In this document: positions 56,640 to 64,000 of the stretch, one piece after another
Numbering within the stretch: the first letter of the stretch is position 1
How the letters are laid out: each line of letters starts with the position of its first letter
From: Thermophilibacter mediterraneus
Lineage (GTDB): Bacteria; Actinomycetota; Coriobacteriia; Coriobacteriales; Atopobiaceae
Reading direction: 5' to 3'
NCBI RefSeq assembly: GCF_900119385.1
Contig: NZ_FPKO01000009.1
Coordinates: forward strand, 953,405-1,017,404
Length of the DNA stretch: 64,000 bases
Program-made: the position numbers and the translations under genes
The notes under the pieces: model-generated
What the model saw: only the letters and a program-made list of their open reading frames with translations
Database searches by the model: none
Told to the model about the DNA's origin: nothing

Positions 56640-57574
56640 TGATTACGATTACCGACATAACGGCCATGAGGCTCTGGGCCCACGAGGGGCTGCTCGACCG
56701 TCTGGGCAACCCGTGCTCCGCACAGGGCCTGAGCTGGAGCGCCGCATCGGCGCGCGAGGTGTGGCAGAGCGGCCTCGAGGAGCTTGGCATCAGGGCGACG
56801 AAGGCCGATCCCGTTCACGTCCTCGTCGACGCTCCGAACGCCAGGCTGCGCTCGGAGCGGGTGAGGTCGCACGTGTGGTCGGGTCGCGTCCCCGCGGGCT
56901 CGCTCTTCCTGCTCGCGCCCGGCGTGCTCATCACCTCCCCGGCATTCTGCTGCCTGCTCGCCGGCGCCCGAGCGAGCCTGCCGCGCGTGGCGGCTCGCGT
57001 GATGGAGTGCCTGGGACGCTACGGGACGTCAGAGGGCCCCCGAGGGTTCCTGGACCGCAGGCCCCTGATCACGAGGGACGAGCTCCTCTCGTACTTGGAC
57101 GGCGCGCGTTCGTGTCCGGGTGCGAACAAGGTGCGTCGCGCGCTCAAGAGGTCAATCGACCCGACCCGCTCCCCGCTGGAGACCAGGGTCGCGCTGACCC
57201 TCACGCTTCCCGCGAGGCTGGGTGGGTACGGCTTGCCGTTGCCCGAGGCAAACTACGTGATCGTCCCCTCTGCGCGGGACGTTTCCGTCAGTCAGTTCGC
57301 TCGCTACGAGGTCGACCTCTGCTGGCCGAGCAGAAGGACGCTCGTCGAGGTGGACAGCTACCAGTTCCATTTGGGCCCGGAGCAGCTGGACGCCGACGCG
57401 AAGAAGCGCAACTCGCTGAAGAGCATGGGCTGGAAGGTCACCTCGGTCACGTCGGGCCAGCTGGCGGGGGACGCGCTCGAGGTGCTTGCCCGCCAGGTGG
57501 CGCGCGACCTCGGCACGAGGCTCTCGGAGCCGAGCCCGGAGCGAAGGGACTGGCTCGTCAGCGAGCTTGCATAG
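56639..57574 (+). CDS. endonuclease-like protein (PD-(D/E)XK/DUF559-like), second paralogue
   Basis: 311 residues. N-terminal module 'RVRSHVWSGRVPAGSLFLLA' and 'VLITSPAFCCLLAGA' parallels residues 78-115 of the protein at 40171. Nuclease part: 'RSPLETRVALTLTLP' (Glu181), 'ARYEVDLCWP' (Asp226), 'TLVEVDSYQFH' (Glu237), 'DAKKRNSLKSMGWKVTSVTS'. This order is that of Vsr/DUF559 nucleases, and all key acidic residues are kept, unlike in the first paralogue. Leaderless promoter; bracketed by copies C and D of a 68-nt palindrome. Possible restriction-like or selfish-element role (inference). Confidence 0.75.
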   Translation: MITITDITAMRLWAHEGLLDRLGNPCSAQGLSWSAASAREVWQSGLEELGIRATKADPVHVLVDAPNARLRSERVRSHVWSGRVPAGSLFLLAPGVLITSPAFCCLLAGARASLPRVAARVMECLGRYGTSEGPRGFLDRRPLITRDELLSYLDGARSCPGANKVRRALKRSIDPTRSPLETRVALTLTLPARLGGYGLPLPEANYVIVPSARDVSVSQFARYEVDLCWPSRRTLVEVDSYQFHLGPEQLDADAKKRNSLKSMGWKVTSVTSGQLAGDALEVLARQVARDLGTRLSEPSPERRDWLVSELA

Positions 57575-57576
57575 CG

Positions 57577-57644
57577 AGCGACCGCGCACACCCTCCCTCT
57601 TGCGGCCACTTTCGTCGCGGAGGTGGAGGGTGTGCGCGGTCGCC
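57577..57644. repeat. 68-nt palindromic element, family 1, copy D
   Basis: GCGACCGCGCACACCCTCC...GAGGGTGTGCGCGGTCGC, beginning 3 bp after the stop of the endonuclease-like gene. Its loop has an additional CCTCC/GGAGG pairing. Confidence 0.92.
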
Positions 57645-57674
57645 TCAGGCAGCGAGCGCCCCGGTGACGGGCAA

Positions 57675-59156
57675 TCAGCGGTGATAGTAGCCCCGGCGCT
57701 CGTACTTGGGCTCGCAGCAGACGTTGATCCCCAGGTTGCGGTAGGTGTCCTTATCCTGGTCGGAGATGATGACCGAGAAGTACGCATCGCAGCCGGCGAG
57801 CTGCTCGAGCGCGTCGACGACGGCCTCGGCCTGATCGCTCGTGGCGGAGGAGAGGGAGAGCGCGATGAGCATCTCGTCCGAGTGCAGGCGCGGGTTGCGG
57901 CTGCGCAGGTGCTCGGTCTTGAGGTGGCAGATCGGGACGAGCGCCTCGGAGCTCACGACGTAGGTCTGCTTGGGGATGCCGGCCATGTGCTTGGCGGCGT
58001 TGAGCAGAAGCGACGCGGCGGCGCCCATGAGGTCTGAGGTCTTGCCGGTCACGAGCTCGCCGTCGGGCAGGACCATCGCCGCGGCCGGACCGCCGGTGTC
58101 CTCCTCCTTGGAGAGCGCCGCCTGGTGGGCGGGGGAGTAGTCGCTCGTGACGTCGACCTGGCTCATGAGCAGCTCGATCTTGGCGAGCGCCCCCTCGCCC
58201 TCCCCGGTGCGCCGCAGCTCCTCGGCGGCGGCGAAGTAGCGGCGCACGATCTCGTGCTTCGCCGCCTCGCGGCAGACCTCGTCGTCAGAGACGCACAGCC
58301 CCACCATGTTGACGCCCATGTCGGTGGGGGACTGGTAGGGGCTCTCGCCAGCGATCTTCTCCATCATCGCCTTGAGGACGGGGAAGGTCTCGACGTCGCG
58401 GTTGTAGTTGACGGTGACGTCGCCGTACGCCTCGAGGTGCCAGGGGTCGATGATGTTGCGATCGTCGAGGTCGGCCGTGGCGGCCTCGTAGGCGACGTTC
58501 ACGGGGTGCTTGAGCGGCAGGTTCCACACCGGGAACGTCTCGAACTTGGCGTAGCCCGCCGTGACGCCGCGCTTGTTCTCGTGGTAGAGCTGGCTGAGGC
58601 AGGTCGCGAGCTTGCCCGAGCCGGGGCCGGGGGCCGTGACCACCACGAGCGGGTGGGTGGTCTCGATGTAGTCGTTCTTGCCGAAGCCCTCGTCAGAGAC
58701 GATGTGGTTGACGTCGGAGGGGTAGCCGTCGATGAGGTAGTGGCGCCACGAGCGGACCCCCATCGACTCGAGCCTGCGCTGGAAGGCGACGGCGTGCGGC
58801 TGGCCCGTGAAGTGCGTGATGCAGATGCCGCCCACGTAGAGCCCGCGCGCGCGGAACGAGTCCATGAGGCGCAGCGCGTCCTCCTCGTAGGTGATGCCGA
58901 TGTCGGAGCGGCGCTTGGCGTTCTCGATGTTGTCCGCGTTGATGACGATGATGGCCTCGACGTCGTCCTTGAGGCTCTCGAGCATGCGGATCTTTGAGTC
59001 CGGCTCGAAGCCCGGCAGCACACGGCTCGCGTGGTAGTCGTCGAAAAGCTTGCCGCCGAACTCGAGGTAGAGCTTGCCACCGAACTGCCCTATGCGCTCG
59101 CGGATCTTCTCCGCCTGGAGGGAGATGTACTTGTCGTTGTCGAATCCGATGCGCAT
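57675..59156 (-). CDS. DUF1846 family protein
   Basis: 493 residues, the usual family length. 'GFDNDKYISLQAEKIRERI' at the N-terminus, 'KLYLEFGGKLFDDYHASRVL', and a glycine-rich nucleotide-type loop 'VVTAPGPGSGKLATCLSQLY' near 170-190 are diagnostic. Structures of the family exist, but the biological role is not known to me. Cytoplasmic. GAGGACCCCC before the ATG. Transcribed alone or with nothing obvious. Confidence 0.93.
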   Translation of the reverse strand: MRIGFDNDKYISLQAEKIRERIGQFGGKLYLEFGGKLFDDYHASRVLPGFEPDSKIRMLESLKDDVEAIIVINADNIENAKRRSDIGITYEEDALRLMDSFRARGLYVGGICITHFTGQPHAVAFQRRLESMGVRSWRHYLIDGYPSDVNHIVSDEGFGKNDYIETTHPLVVVTAPGPGSGKLATCLSQLYHENKRGVTAGYAKFETFPVWNLPLKHPVNVAYEAATADLDDRNIIDPWHLEAYGDVTVNYNRDVETFPVLKAMMEKIAGESPYQSPTDMGVNMVGLCVSDDEVCREAAKHEIVRRYFAAAEELRRTGEGEGALAKIELLMSQVDVTSDYSPAHQAALSKEEDTGGPAAAMVLPDGELVTGKTSDLMGAAASLLLNAAKHMAGIPKQTYVVSSEALVPICHLKTEHLRSRNPRLHSDEMLIALSLSSATSDQAEAVVDALEQLAGCDAYFSVIISDQDKDTYRNLGINVCCEPKYERRGYYHR

Positions 59157-59228
59157 GGGCGGGGGTCCTCTCTGTACGAAGTTCCAACCTGACAGGTTAT
59201 CATGCCGCCCGAGCCGCGCGCGGGGAAA

Positions 59229-59609
59229 TCAGGCGACAAAAAAGAAGTACAGGAGGTCCACGACGGTCCCGAGCGCGAGGAAGCTGACCGCGGCGACGCT
59301 GACGGCGGCCCCCCACGGCATGCCGACCTCGTGCCAGAACATGCGGAACGTGTCGTCCTCGTGCGGGGTGGTGCCGGCGTCCGGTCGGTCGCGCCCGGAG
59401 ACGAGCAGGCCGCAGCCCCCCGTCACGAGCGCGAGCGCGCCCACGAGCAGAAGGAGCTTGCGCGCCCAGTCGAGTCCCGTCTGCCAGCTCAGCCCATGGG
59501 AGAGAAACGCGAAGACAAACGCCACGGCCGCGAGGGCGAGCGCCGCGAGGGCGCCGAAGCGCAGCACCCTGCCCGTGCGGCGCACCATGTCTCGAACCTT
59601 GTCAGCCAT
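59229..59609 (-). CDS. small membrane protein, 126 aa
   Basis: ATG with AAGGGAG upstream; a longer in-frame reading has no RBS. Three hydrophobic segments: about 14-37, 43-62 and 96-120 ('GAAVSVAAVSFLALGTVVDL'). Between them lies an acidic, hydrophilic loop 'HEDDTFRMFWHEVG'. No family recognised. Divergent from the esterase-fold gene. Confidence 0.75.
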   Translation of the reverse strand: MADKVRDMVRRTGRVLRFGALAALALAAVAFVFAFLSHGLSWQTGLDWARKLLLLVGALALVTGGCGLLVSGRDRPDAGTTPHEDDTFRMFWHEVGMPWGAAVSVAAVSFLALGTVVDLLYFFFVA

Positions 59610-59810
59610 GCGTCTCCCTTCGTCTCGTTGCAGTATTCTCGCGCCAAGCGTCCCGGCGCGCAACGTCGAGCGCCGGGGGAGTCCGGGAGGGAGAGGTTTC
59701 CGTATCGTGTCGCCCTTACCGCAAGGAAACACAGCCTGTGGCCAAAAGCGCTAAAATGGCTGATGCACAATCGGGGACCGTACCAAAACAAGCATCGCTT
59801 GGGGGATCAT

Positions 59811-61265
59811 ATGGATATGAAGAACGTCGTGTGTGGAAGCGCCATCCTTGGCAAGGACATGCACGTAAACGTATACGGCACCAAGGGCCTGCCCGTCGTC
59901 ATGTTCCCGACGCTGGCGGCCGCGCCCGAGAGCCTCGAGGAGGCGGGCGTCATCGACGAGCTGGCCGAGTACCTTGACTCCGGCACGATCCAGCTCTTCT
60001 GCACCGAGACCATCGACTCCGAGTCCTGGGCCTCCGACGCCGAGGCGGCGGAGCGCGCCCAGCGCCAGGAGACCTTCTACCACTACGTCGTCGACGAGCT
60101 CGTTCCGCTGGTCCACAAGGTGAGCGGCTCCGACGCGCGCCCGCTCGCGATGGGCTGCGACATGGGCGCCACCCACGCCGCCATCGCGCTGCTGCGCCGC
60201 CCGGACCTCTTCCAGGGCTGCGTCTGCCTCTCCGGCAGCTATGACGCCCGTCGCTACTTCGGCGAGTGGATGGACGCCACCCTCTACGACAACACGCCCT
60301 GCGCGTTCCTGCCGCAGATGCCCGCCGACCACCCCTACGTCGCCGTCTACAACCAGCGCCAGCTGCTGTTCTGCACCGGCCAGGAGGCCTCCGAGGCCGA
60401 CTCGCTGCGCTGCACGCGCGAGATGGACGCCAACCTCGCCCGCCTGGGCGTCGAGGCCTGGTGCGACTACTGGGGCGGCGACGTGACGCACGGCTGGTAC
60501 TGGTGGAAGAAGCAGCTGCGCTACTTCCTGCCCATCGTGCTCGCCGACGTCGAGAAGACCACCGCGGCCGAGAAGCCGGTGAAGAAGCGTGCCGCGACCA
60601 CGCGCAAGAAGGCCGCCACGACCAAGAAGCCCGCCGCCAAGAAGCCGGCGGCGACCAAGGCGGCGACGAAGACCGCTGACGCGCCCGCCGCGCCCCAGAA
60701 GGACGTGAAGGCCGAGAAGGACGTGAAGGCCGACGCCCCCGCCGCGAAGAAGCCCGCCGCCAGGAAGACGGCCGCGACCAAGGCTGCCGCAAAGCCCGAG
60801 TCGACGGTCGCCGCCGAGGACGTCTCTGCCAAGGCTCCCGCCAAGAAGACGCCCGCCAAGGCTGCGGCTGCAAAGCCCGCCACCAGGAAGCCGGCCGCGA
60901 CTAAGGCCGCTGCCAAGTCCGAGGAGGCGGCCAAGCCCGCCGCGAAGCCCGCCGTCGCAAAGGCGGCCAAGGCTGCTGACGAGAAGGTCGCTGCCGCGCC
61001 CGCCAAGGCGGCCAAGGCTGCCGCGCCCGCCAAGGCCGAGAAGCCGGCCGCGCCCGCGAAGGCCGAGAAGCCGGCCGCGCCCGCGAAGCCGACCAAGGCT
61101 GCCGCGCCCGCGAAGGCCGAGAAGCCGGCCGCGCCCGCGAAGGCCGAGAAGCCGGCCGCGCCCGCGAAGGCCGAGAAGCCGGCCGCGCCCGCGAAGCCGA
61201 CCAAGGCTGCCGCGCCCGCGAAGGCGACCTCCAAGCGCGCCCCGAAGGGCGGCGCGAGCGCGTAG
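59811..61265 (+). CDS. esterase-fold protein with Asp in place of nucleophile Ser and a histone H1-like tail
   Basis: 484 residues; GGGGGATC before the ATG. Residues 1-245 follow an uncharacterised esterase D-like family ('YHYVVDELVPLVHKV', 'CLSGSYDARRYFGEWMD', 'CDYWGGDVTHGWYWWKKQL'). The nucleophile elbow, expected GxSxG, reads 'GCDMGATHA' (Asp117), so hydrolase activity is doubtful. Residues 255-484 are a Lys/Ala/Pro tail with KPAAK and nine-residue AAPAKAEKP repeats, like H1/HupB tails that bind nucleic acid or polyphosphate. A TAAAAT -10 may lie near 59751. An ATP-grasp gene starts 4 bp after the stop. Confidence 0.85.
   Translation: MDMKNVVCGSAILGKDMHVNVYGTKGLPVVMFPTLAAAPESLEEAGVIDELAEYLDSGTIQLFCTETIDSESWASDAEAAERAQRQETFYHYVVDELVPLVHKVSGSDARPLAMGCDMGATHAAIALLRRPDLFQGCVCLSGSYDARRYFGEWMDATLYDNTPCAFLPQMPADHPYVAVYNQRQLLFCTGQEASEADSLRCTREMDANLARLGVEAWCDYWGGDVTHGWYWWKKQLRYFLPIVLADVEKTTAAEKPVKKRAATTRKKAATTKKPAAKKPAATKAATKTADAPAAPQKDVKAEKDVKADAPAAKKPAARKTAATKAAAKPESTVAAEDVSAKAPAKKTPAKAAAAKPATRKPAATKAAAKSEEAAKPAAKPAVAKAAKAADEKVAAAPAKAAKAAAPAKAEKPAAPAKAEKPAAPAKPTKAAAPAKAEKPAAPAKAEKPAAPAKAEKPAAPAKPTKAAAPAKATSKRAPKGGASA
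61020..61235 (+). repeat. 27-bp tandem coding repeat (AAPAKAEKP units)
   Basis: Eight units of nine codons, six of AAPAKAEKP/AAPAKATSK kind and two of AAPAKPTKA kind, nearly identical at DNA level. Prone to slippage and length change in frame. Confidence 0.85.
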
Positions 61266-61269
61266 CGCG

Positions 61270-62562
61270 ATGAACGTCATCTTTGTCTCGCCCCAGTTCC
61301 CGAGCGTCTACTGGCAGTTCTGCGCGGCCCTGCGGCGCAACGGCGCCGTCGCGCTCGGCATCGGCGACACCCCGTGGGAGGCCCTCGCCGAGGAGGTGAG
61401 GGCCTCCCTCGACGAGTACTACTGGGTCGGCGACCTCGAGGACTACGACCAGGTCTATCGAGCCGTCGCGTACTTCTCGTACCGATACGGCAAGCCCGAC
61501 TGGATCGAGTCGAACAACGAGCACTGGCTCTCGCTGGACGCGCGCCTGAGGGAGGACTTCAACGTCGCCCGTGGGCCGCGGCCCGGTGAGGTGGAGCGCT
61601 GGCAGAGCAAGGCCCGGCAGAAGCCGCTGTACGCCGCCGCGGGGGTTCCGACGGCGCGCCAGACCATGCTCACGACGTTCGACGAGACGCGCTGGTTCAT
61701 CGGGGAGATGGGCCACTACCCCGTGTTCGCCAAGCCCGAGGTTGGCGTGGGCGCCTGTGGGACGCGCATCCTGCGCTCGGACGACGACCTGCGCGCGCTG
61801 CTCCGTGACTGCGGCGCGGGCGGCGACGGGGGAGACCCGCCCGTCCCCTACGTGGTCGAGCAGCTCGTCGAGGGGGACCTCTGCTCCTGGGACGCCGTGC
61901 TCGACAGCGGCGGGGAGCCGCTCTTCGAGAACCAGGAGGAGTTCCCGCCCTCGATGGCCGACGTCGTGCACGGCGGTCTCGACATGAGCTACCGCTCCTG
62001 CCCGAGGGTCGACCCCAGGCTCTCGGAGCTCGGCCGAAGGACGGCGCGCGCGTTCGGCCTCGCGAGCCGCTTCGTGCACATGGAGTTCTTCCGGCTGAGG
62101 TCCGACCGACCGGGCCTCGGTGCCGCCGGCGACTACGTGGGCCTCGAGGTCAACGTGCGGCCCCCGGGCGGGTCGACGCCCGAGATGATGAACTACGCGC
62201 ACGCGACCAACGTCTACCAGGTCTGGGCGGACATGGTCTGCTTCGACGAGCGACGCACGGAGCCGGACGGCACGGACGCCTACTGCGTCTACGCGAGCCG
62301 TCGCGACGCCCACCGCTACGCGCACGGGCACGACGAGGTGCTCGCGCGCTGGGGGGCGGCGGTCGTCTCGTGCGGGCGCGTGCCGGACGCGCTCTCGGAC
62401 GACCTGGGCAACTATCAGTACACGGCGCGACTCGCCACGAGCGAGGAGGCCGACGAGTTCGTGGCGTACGTGCATGAGCGTGAGGGGGACTGCCATGGTG
62501 ATCAGGCGGGCGTGCGAGAGGGATCTGGCGGGGGTTCACCGACTGCTGGGCCAGGTGCTTGA
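61270..62562 (+). CDS. ATP-grasp domain protein
   Basis: 430 residues. Begins 'MNVIFVSPQFPSVYWQFCAA', and has ATP-grasp elements: 'GVPTARQTMLTT' pre-grasp edge, 'YPVFAKPEVGVGACGTRIL' glycine loop with Lys, 'YVVEQLVEGDLCSWDAV', and metal ligands in 'YVGLEVNVRPPGGSTPEMMN'. Such enzymes join a carboxylate to an amine or thiol through acyl phosphate. Start 4 bp behind the esterase-fold gene. The C-terminal 22 residues (Gly/Ser-rich) overlap the next gene by 68 bp and look non-conserved; a late frameshift is possible. Confidence 0.85.
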   Translation: MNVIFVSPQFPSVYWQFCAALRRNGAVALGIGDTPWEALAEEVRASLDEYYWVGDLEDYDQVYRAVAYFSYRYGKPDWIESNNEHWLSLDARLREDFNVARGPRPGEVERWQSKARQKPLYAAAGVPTARQTMLTTFDETRWFIGEMGHYPVFAKPEVGVGACGTRILRSDDDLRALLRDCGAGGDGGDPPVPYVVEQLVEGDLCSWDAVLDSGGEPLFENQEEFPPSMADVVHGGLDMSYRSCPRVDPRLSELGRRTARAFGLASRFVHMEFFRLRSDRPGLGAAGDYVGLEVNVRPPGGSTPEMMNYAHATNVYQVWADMVCFDERRTEPDGTDAYCVYASRRDAHRYAHGHDEVLARWGAAVVSCGRVPDALSDDLGNYQYTARLATSEEADEFVAYVHEREGDCHGDQAGVREGSGGGSPTAGPGA

Positions 62563-62971
62563 GGTCCATGCGGCGGGCAGGCCCGACCTGTTCCGCTCCG
62601 GCACGCGCAAGTACTCCGACGAGGAGCTGCTCGCGATGTTTCTGGACGACGCGCGCCCGGTCTTCGTTGCGGTGGACCCCGATGACGGCGAGCGTGTGCT
62701 CGGTCACGCCTTCTGCGAGGTGCAGGACCTCCGGGGCAGCAACAACATGCAGCCCATCCTGAGCGTCTACGTGGATGACATCTGCGTCGACGAGGCGTGC
62801 CGGGGCCGTCACGTGGGGACCGCGCTCTATCGTCACGTCATCGACTACGCCCGCGAGCTGGGCTGCCACAACGTGACGCTCAACGTCTGGGAGTGCAACC
62901 CGGGTGCCCGCGCCTTCTACGAGGCCATGGGAATGTCGGTCCAGAAGACCTGTCTCGAGCAGGTGCTCTAG
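62495..62971 (+). CDS. GNAT-family N-acetyltransferase
   Basis: 158 residues from the ATG with GAGGGGGA upstream. 'MVIRRACERDLAGVHRLLGQ' start, 'SVYVDDICVDEACRGRHVGT' with acetyl-CoA loop 'RGRHVGTALY' and 'LNVWECNPGARAFYEAMGM' C-terminal signature. Probably acetylates an amine on a small molecule or peptide. Overlaps the ATP-grasp gene, so the three genes 59811-62971 form one unit. Confidence 0.9.
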   Translation: MVIRRACERDLAGVHRLLGQVLEVHAAGRPDLFRSGTRKYSDEELLAMFLDDARPVFVAVDPDDGERVLGHAFCEVQDLRGSNNMQPILSVYVDDICVDEACRGRHVGTALYRHVIDYARELGCHNVTLNVWECNPGARAFYEAMGMSVQKTCLEQVL

Positions 62972-63038
62972 GGGAGCGCGTCGGGCGCGTCCATGTCCGC
63001 TCCCGCCGAGGGCCCCGACCCCGCCTGTGACGCGGGGG

Positions 63039-63707
63039 TCAGCCCTCCTCGATCCAGGTCTCGCCGGTGCGGTCGGTGAGGCAGACCACGTCCCCGACGA
63101 GCGGGCAGGCGCGCGTGCGCACGACCTGCGCCGGGTTGCCGACCACGGTGACGTTGGCGGGCACGTCGCGCACCACGACCGAGCCCGCGCCGACGCGGGC
63201 GCCGTCGCCCACCGTGATGGCTCCGAGCACGATGGAGCCCGCGCCGATCATCACGTTGCTGCCGAGGGTGGGGTGGCGCTTGCCCCCGTGCTTGCCCGTC
63301 ATGCCGAGCGTGGTGCCCTGGTACATGAGGCAGTCGTCGCCGATGACGGCCGTGCCGCCGATGACGACGCCGATGCCGTGGTCGATGACGAAGCGCCTGC
63401 CGATTCTGGCGGCGGGGTGGATGTCCGCCCCGTAGCGGATGCGCGTGCGCTTGGCGAGCCTGAGCGCGAGCGTCCGGTGGCCGCGCTCGTAGAGCCAGTG
63501 CTGGATGCGGTAGTCGCGCACGATGCGATAGCCCACCGAGAAGCGCGTGACGTCCGAGACGGAGTCCGCGGAGGGGTCGCGCTCGAAGGCGGCCCGCGCG
63601 TCCTCGCGCATCAGCTCGCGCAGGGTGGGCGCGCGTCCCGTCCGCCCGAGGTCGACCTCCCTGCCGCCGGCGCCGCCCGTGGCGCTCCCCGTGACGACGC
63701 CGCCCAT
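63039..63707 (-). CDS. cysE: serine O-acetyltransferase
   Basis: 222 residues. Left-handed beta-helix with hexapeptides; 'DIHPAARIGRRFVIDHGIGV' with the catalytic His, 'GDDCLMYQGTTLGMTGKHGG', 'KRHPTLGSNVMIGAGSIVLG' and 'VVGNPAQVVR' are diagnostic for the short EpsC-type. It makes O-acetylserine for the cysteine synthase encoded just upstream; the ATG overlaps that stop by one base. The first 20 residues are Gly-rich and may not be conserved. Confidence 0.94.
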   Translation of the reverse strand: MGGVVTGSATGGAGGREVDLGRTGRAPTLRELMREDARAAFERDPSADSVSDVTRFSVGYRIVRDYRIQHWLYERGHRTLALRLAKRTRIRYGADIHPAARIGRRFVIDHGIGVVIGGTAVIGDDCLMYQGTTLGMTGKHGGKRHPTLGSNVMIGAGSIVLGAITVGDGARVGAGSVVVRDVPANVTVVGNPAQVVRTRACPLVGDVVCLTDRTGETWIEEG

Positions 63708-64000
63708 CAGAGCCCCATCGAGAGATAGCGCTCGCCCGTGTCCGGCAGCACGCAGACGATGGTCCCGCCCGCGAGGTCCGGGCGGCTTGCGAGCTCGAGC
63801 GCGGCCGCGGCCGCGGCGCCCGAGGAGACGCCCACGAGCAGCCCCAGCTCACGGGCCAGGCGCCGCGTCGTCTCGAGCGCGTCGGCGGAGGTCACGGGCA
63901 CGATCTCGTCGACGAGGGAGCGGTCGAAGTTGCCGGGAACGAAGTTGGCGCCGATCCCCTGGATCGCGTGCGGGCCCGCCGCGCCCCCGGCGAGGACCTG
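63707..64000 (-). CDS. cysK: cysteine synthase (O-acetylserine sulfhydrylase), C-terminal part
   Basis: About 97 C-terminal residues; the gene continues beyond the window. '[18 protein letters not shown]' is the CysK loop that contacts PLP and substrate, and '[17 protein letters not shown]' plus '[16 protein letters not shown]' are the usual end. It adds sulfide to O-acetylserine. Immediately followed by cysE, a common cysteine operon order; CysK and CysE form the cysteine synthase complex. Confidence 0.95.
   Translation of the reverse strand, partial: QVLAGGAAGPHAIQGIGANFVPGNFDRSLVDEIVPVTSADALETTRRLARELGLLVGVSSGAAAAAALELASRPDLAGGTIVCVLPDTGERYLSMGL

Overview
The window is about 64 kb of GC-rich DNA from an anaerobic actinobacterium. 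The best guess is class Coriobacteriia, close to Olsenella/Atopobiaceae. The reasons are the high GC in third codon positions, S-layer-homology (SLH) surface proteins with an SGDV-type leader, a PPi-type phosphofructokinase, DUF1846 and AmmeMemoRadiSam genes, and numerous palindromic intergenic repeats. This placement is inference from gene content; there is no rRNA gene to settle it.

Layout. 1-1.9 kb: the end of an AlbA_2/HATPase regulator, a six-unit 20-bp repeat array and transposon debris. 1.9-10.1 kb: a surface-protein locus with two convergent SLH paralogues that share a perfect 148-bp inverted repeat over RBS plus signal peptide, then an SLH-anchored subtilisin. 10.3-22.8 kb: an accessory stretch with a GT2 glycosyltransferase, a JetD-like DUF2220 protein, an unknown 488-aa protein, a HEPN/Abi-like protein, a DUF5067 lipoprotein-XRE-Ser/Thr kinase trio, a HAD phosphatase, and a PLD-nuclease/SF2-helicase/DUF3427 protein meeting a Nudix hydrolase. 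23.1-25.3 kb: an arsC-like, cutC, pentapeptide-repeat and thioesterase operon. 25.6-39.7 kb: mostly housekeeping (PPi-phosphofructokinase, enolase, a PurF-like protein lacking the catalytic Cys, AmmeMemoRadiSam genes, a DUF218 protein, isocitrate dehydrogenase, a DUF3825-like protein, TrmB, a YfbR-like deoxynucleotidase and a CBS-containing family II pyrophosphatase). 40.1-48.2 kb: an endonuclease-like protein, EttA, a degenerate IS200/IS605 element, an ArsR-DUF2087 operon, a lactate/malate dehydrogenase and an IS110 element. 48.3-64 kb: an ABC exporter, a CPBP protease, a large membrane protein, asparaginase with two Cof-type phosphatases, a second endonuclease-like gene, DUF1846, an esterase-fold/ATP-grasp/GNAT cluster, and cysE-cysK.

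The most unusual features are structural. Three or more families of fixed-length palindromes occur in pairs that bracket single genes or operons; two of the bracketed genes are PD-(D/E)XK-type endonuclease-like paralogues. The convergent SLH pair has the geometry of an invertible surface-antigen switch. The IS200 transposase has lost both the HUH and Tyr catalytic residues through what look like A.T to G.C transitions. A HEPN/Abi gene is in an apparent operon with an unknown protein and is a plausible new defence unit.
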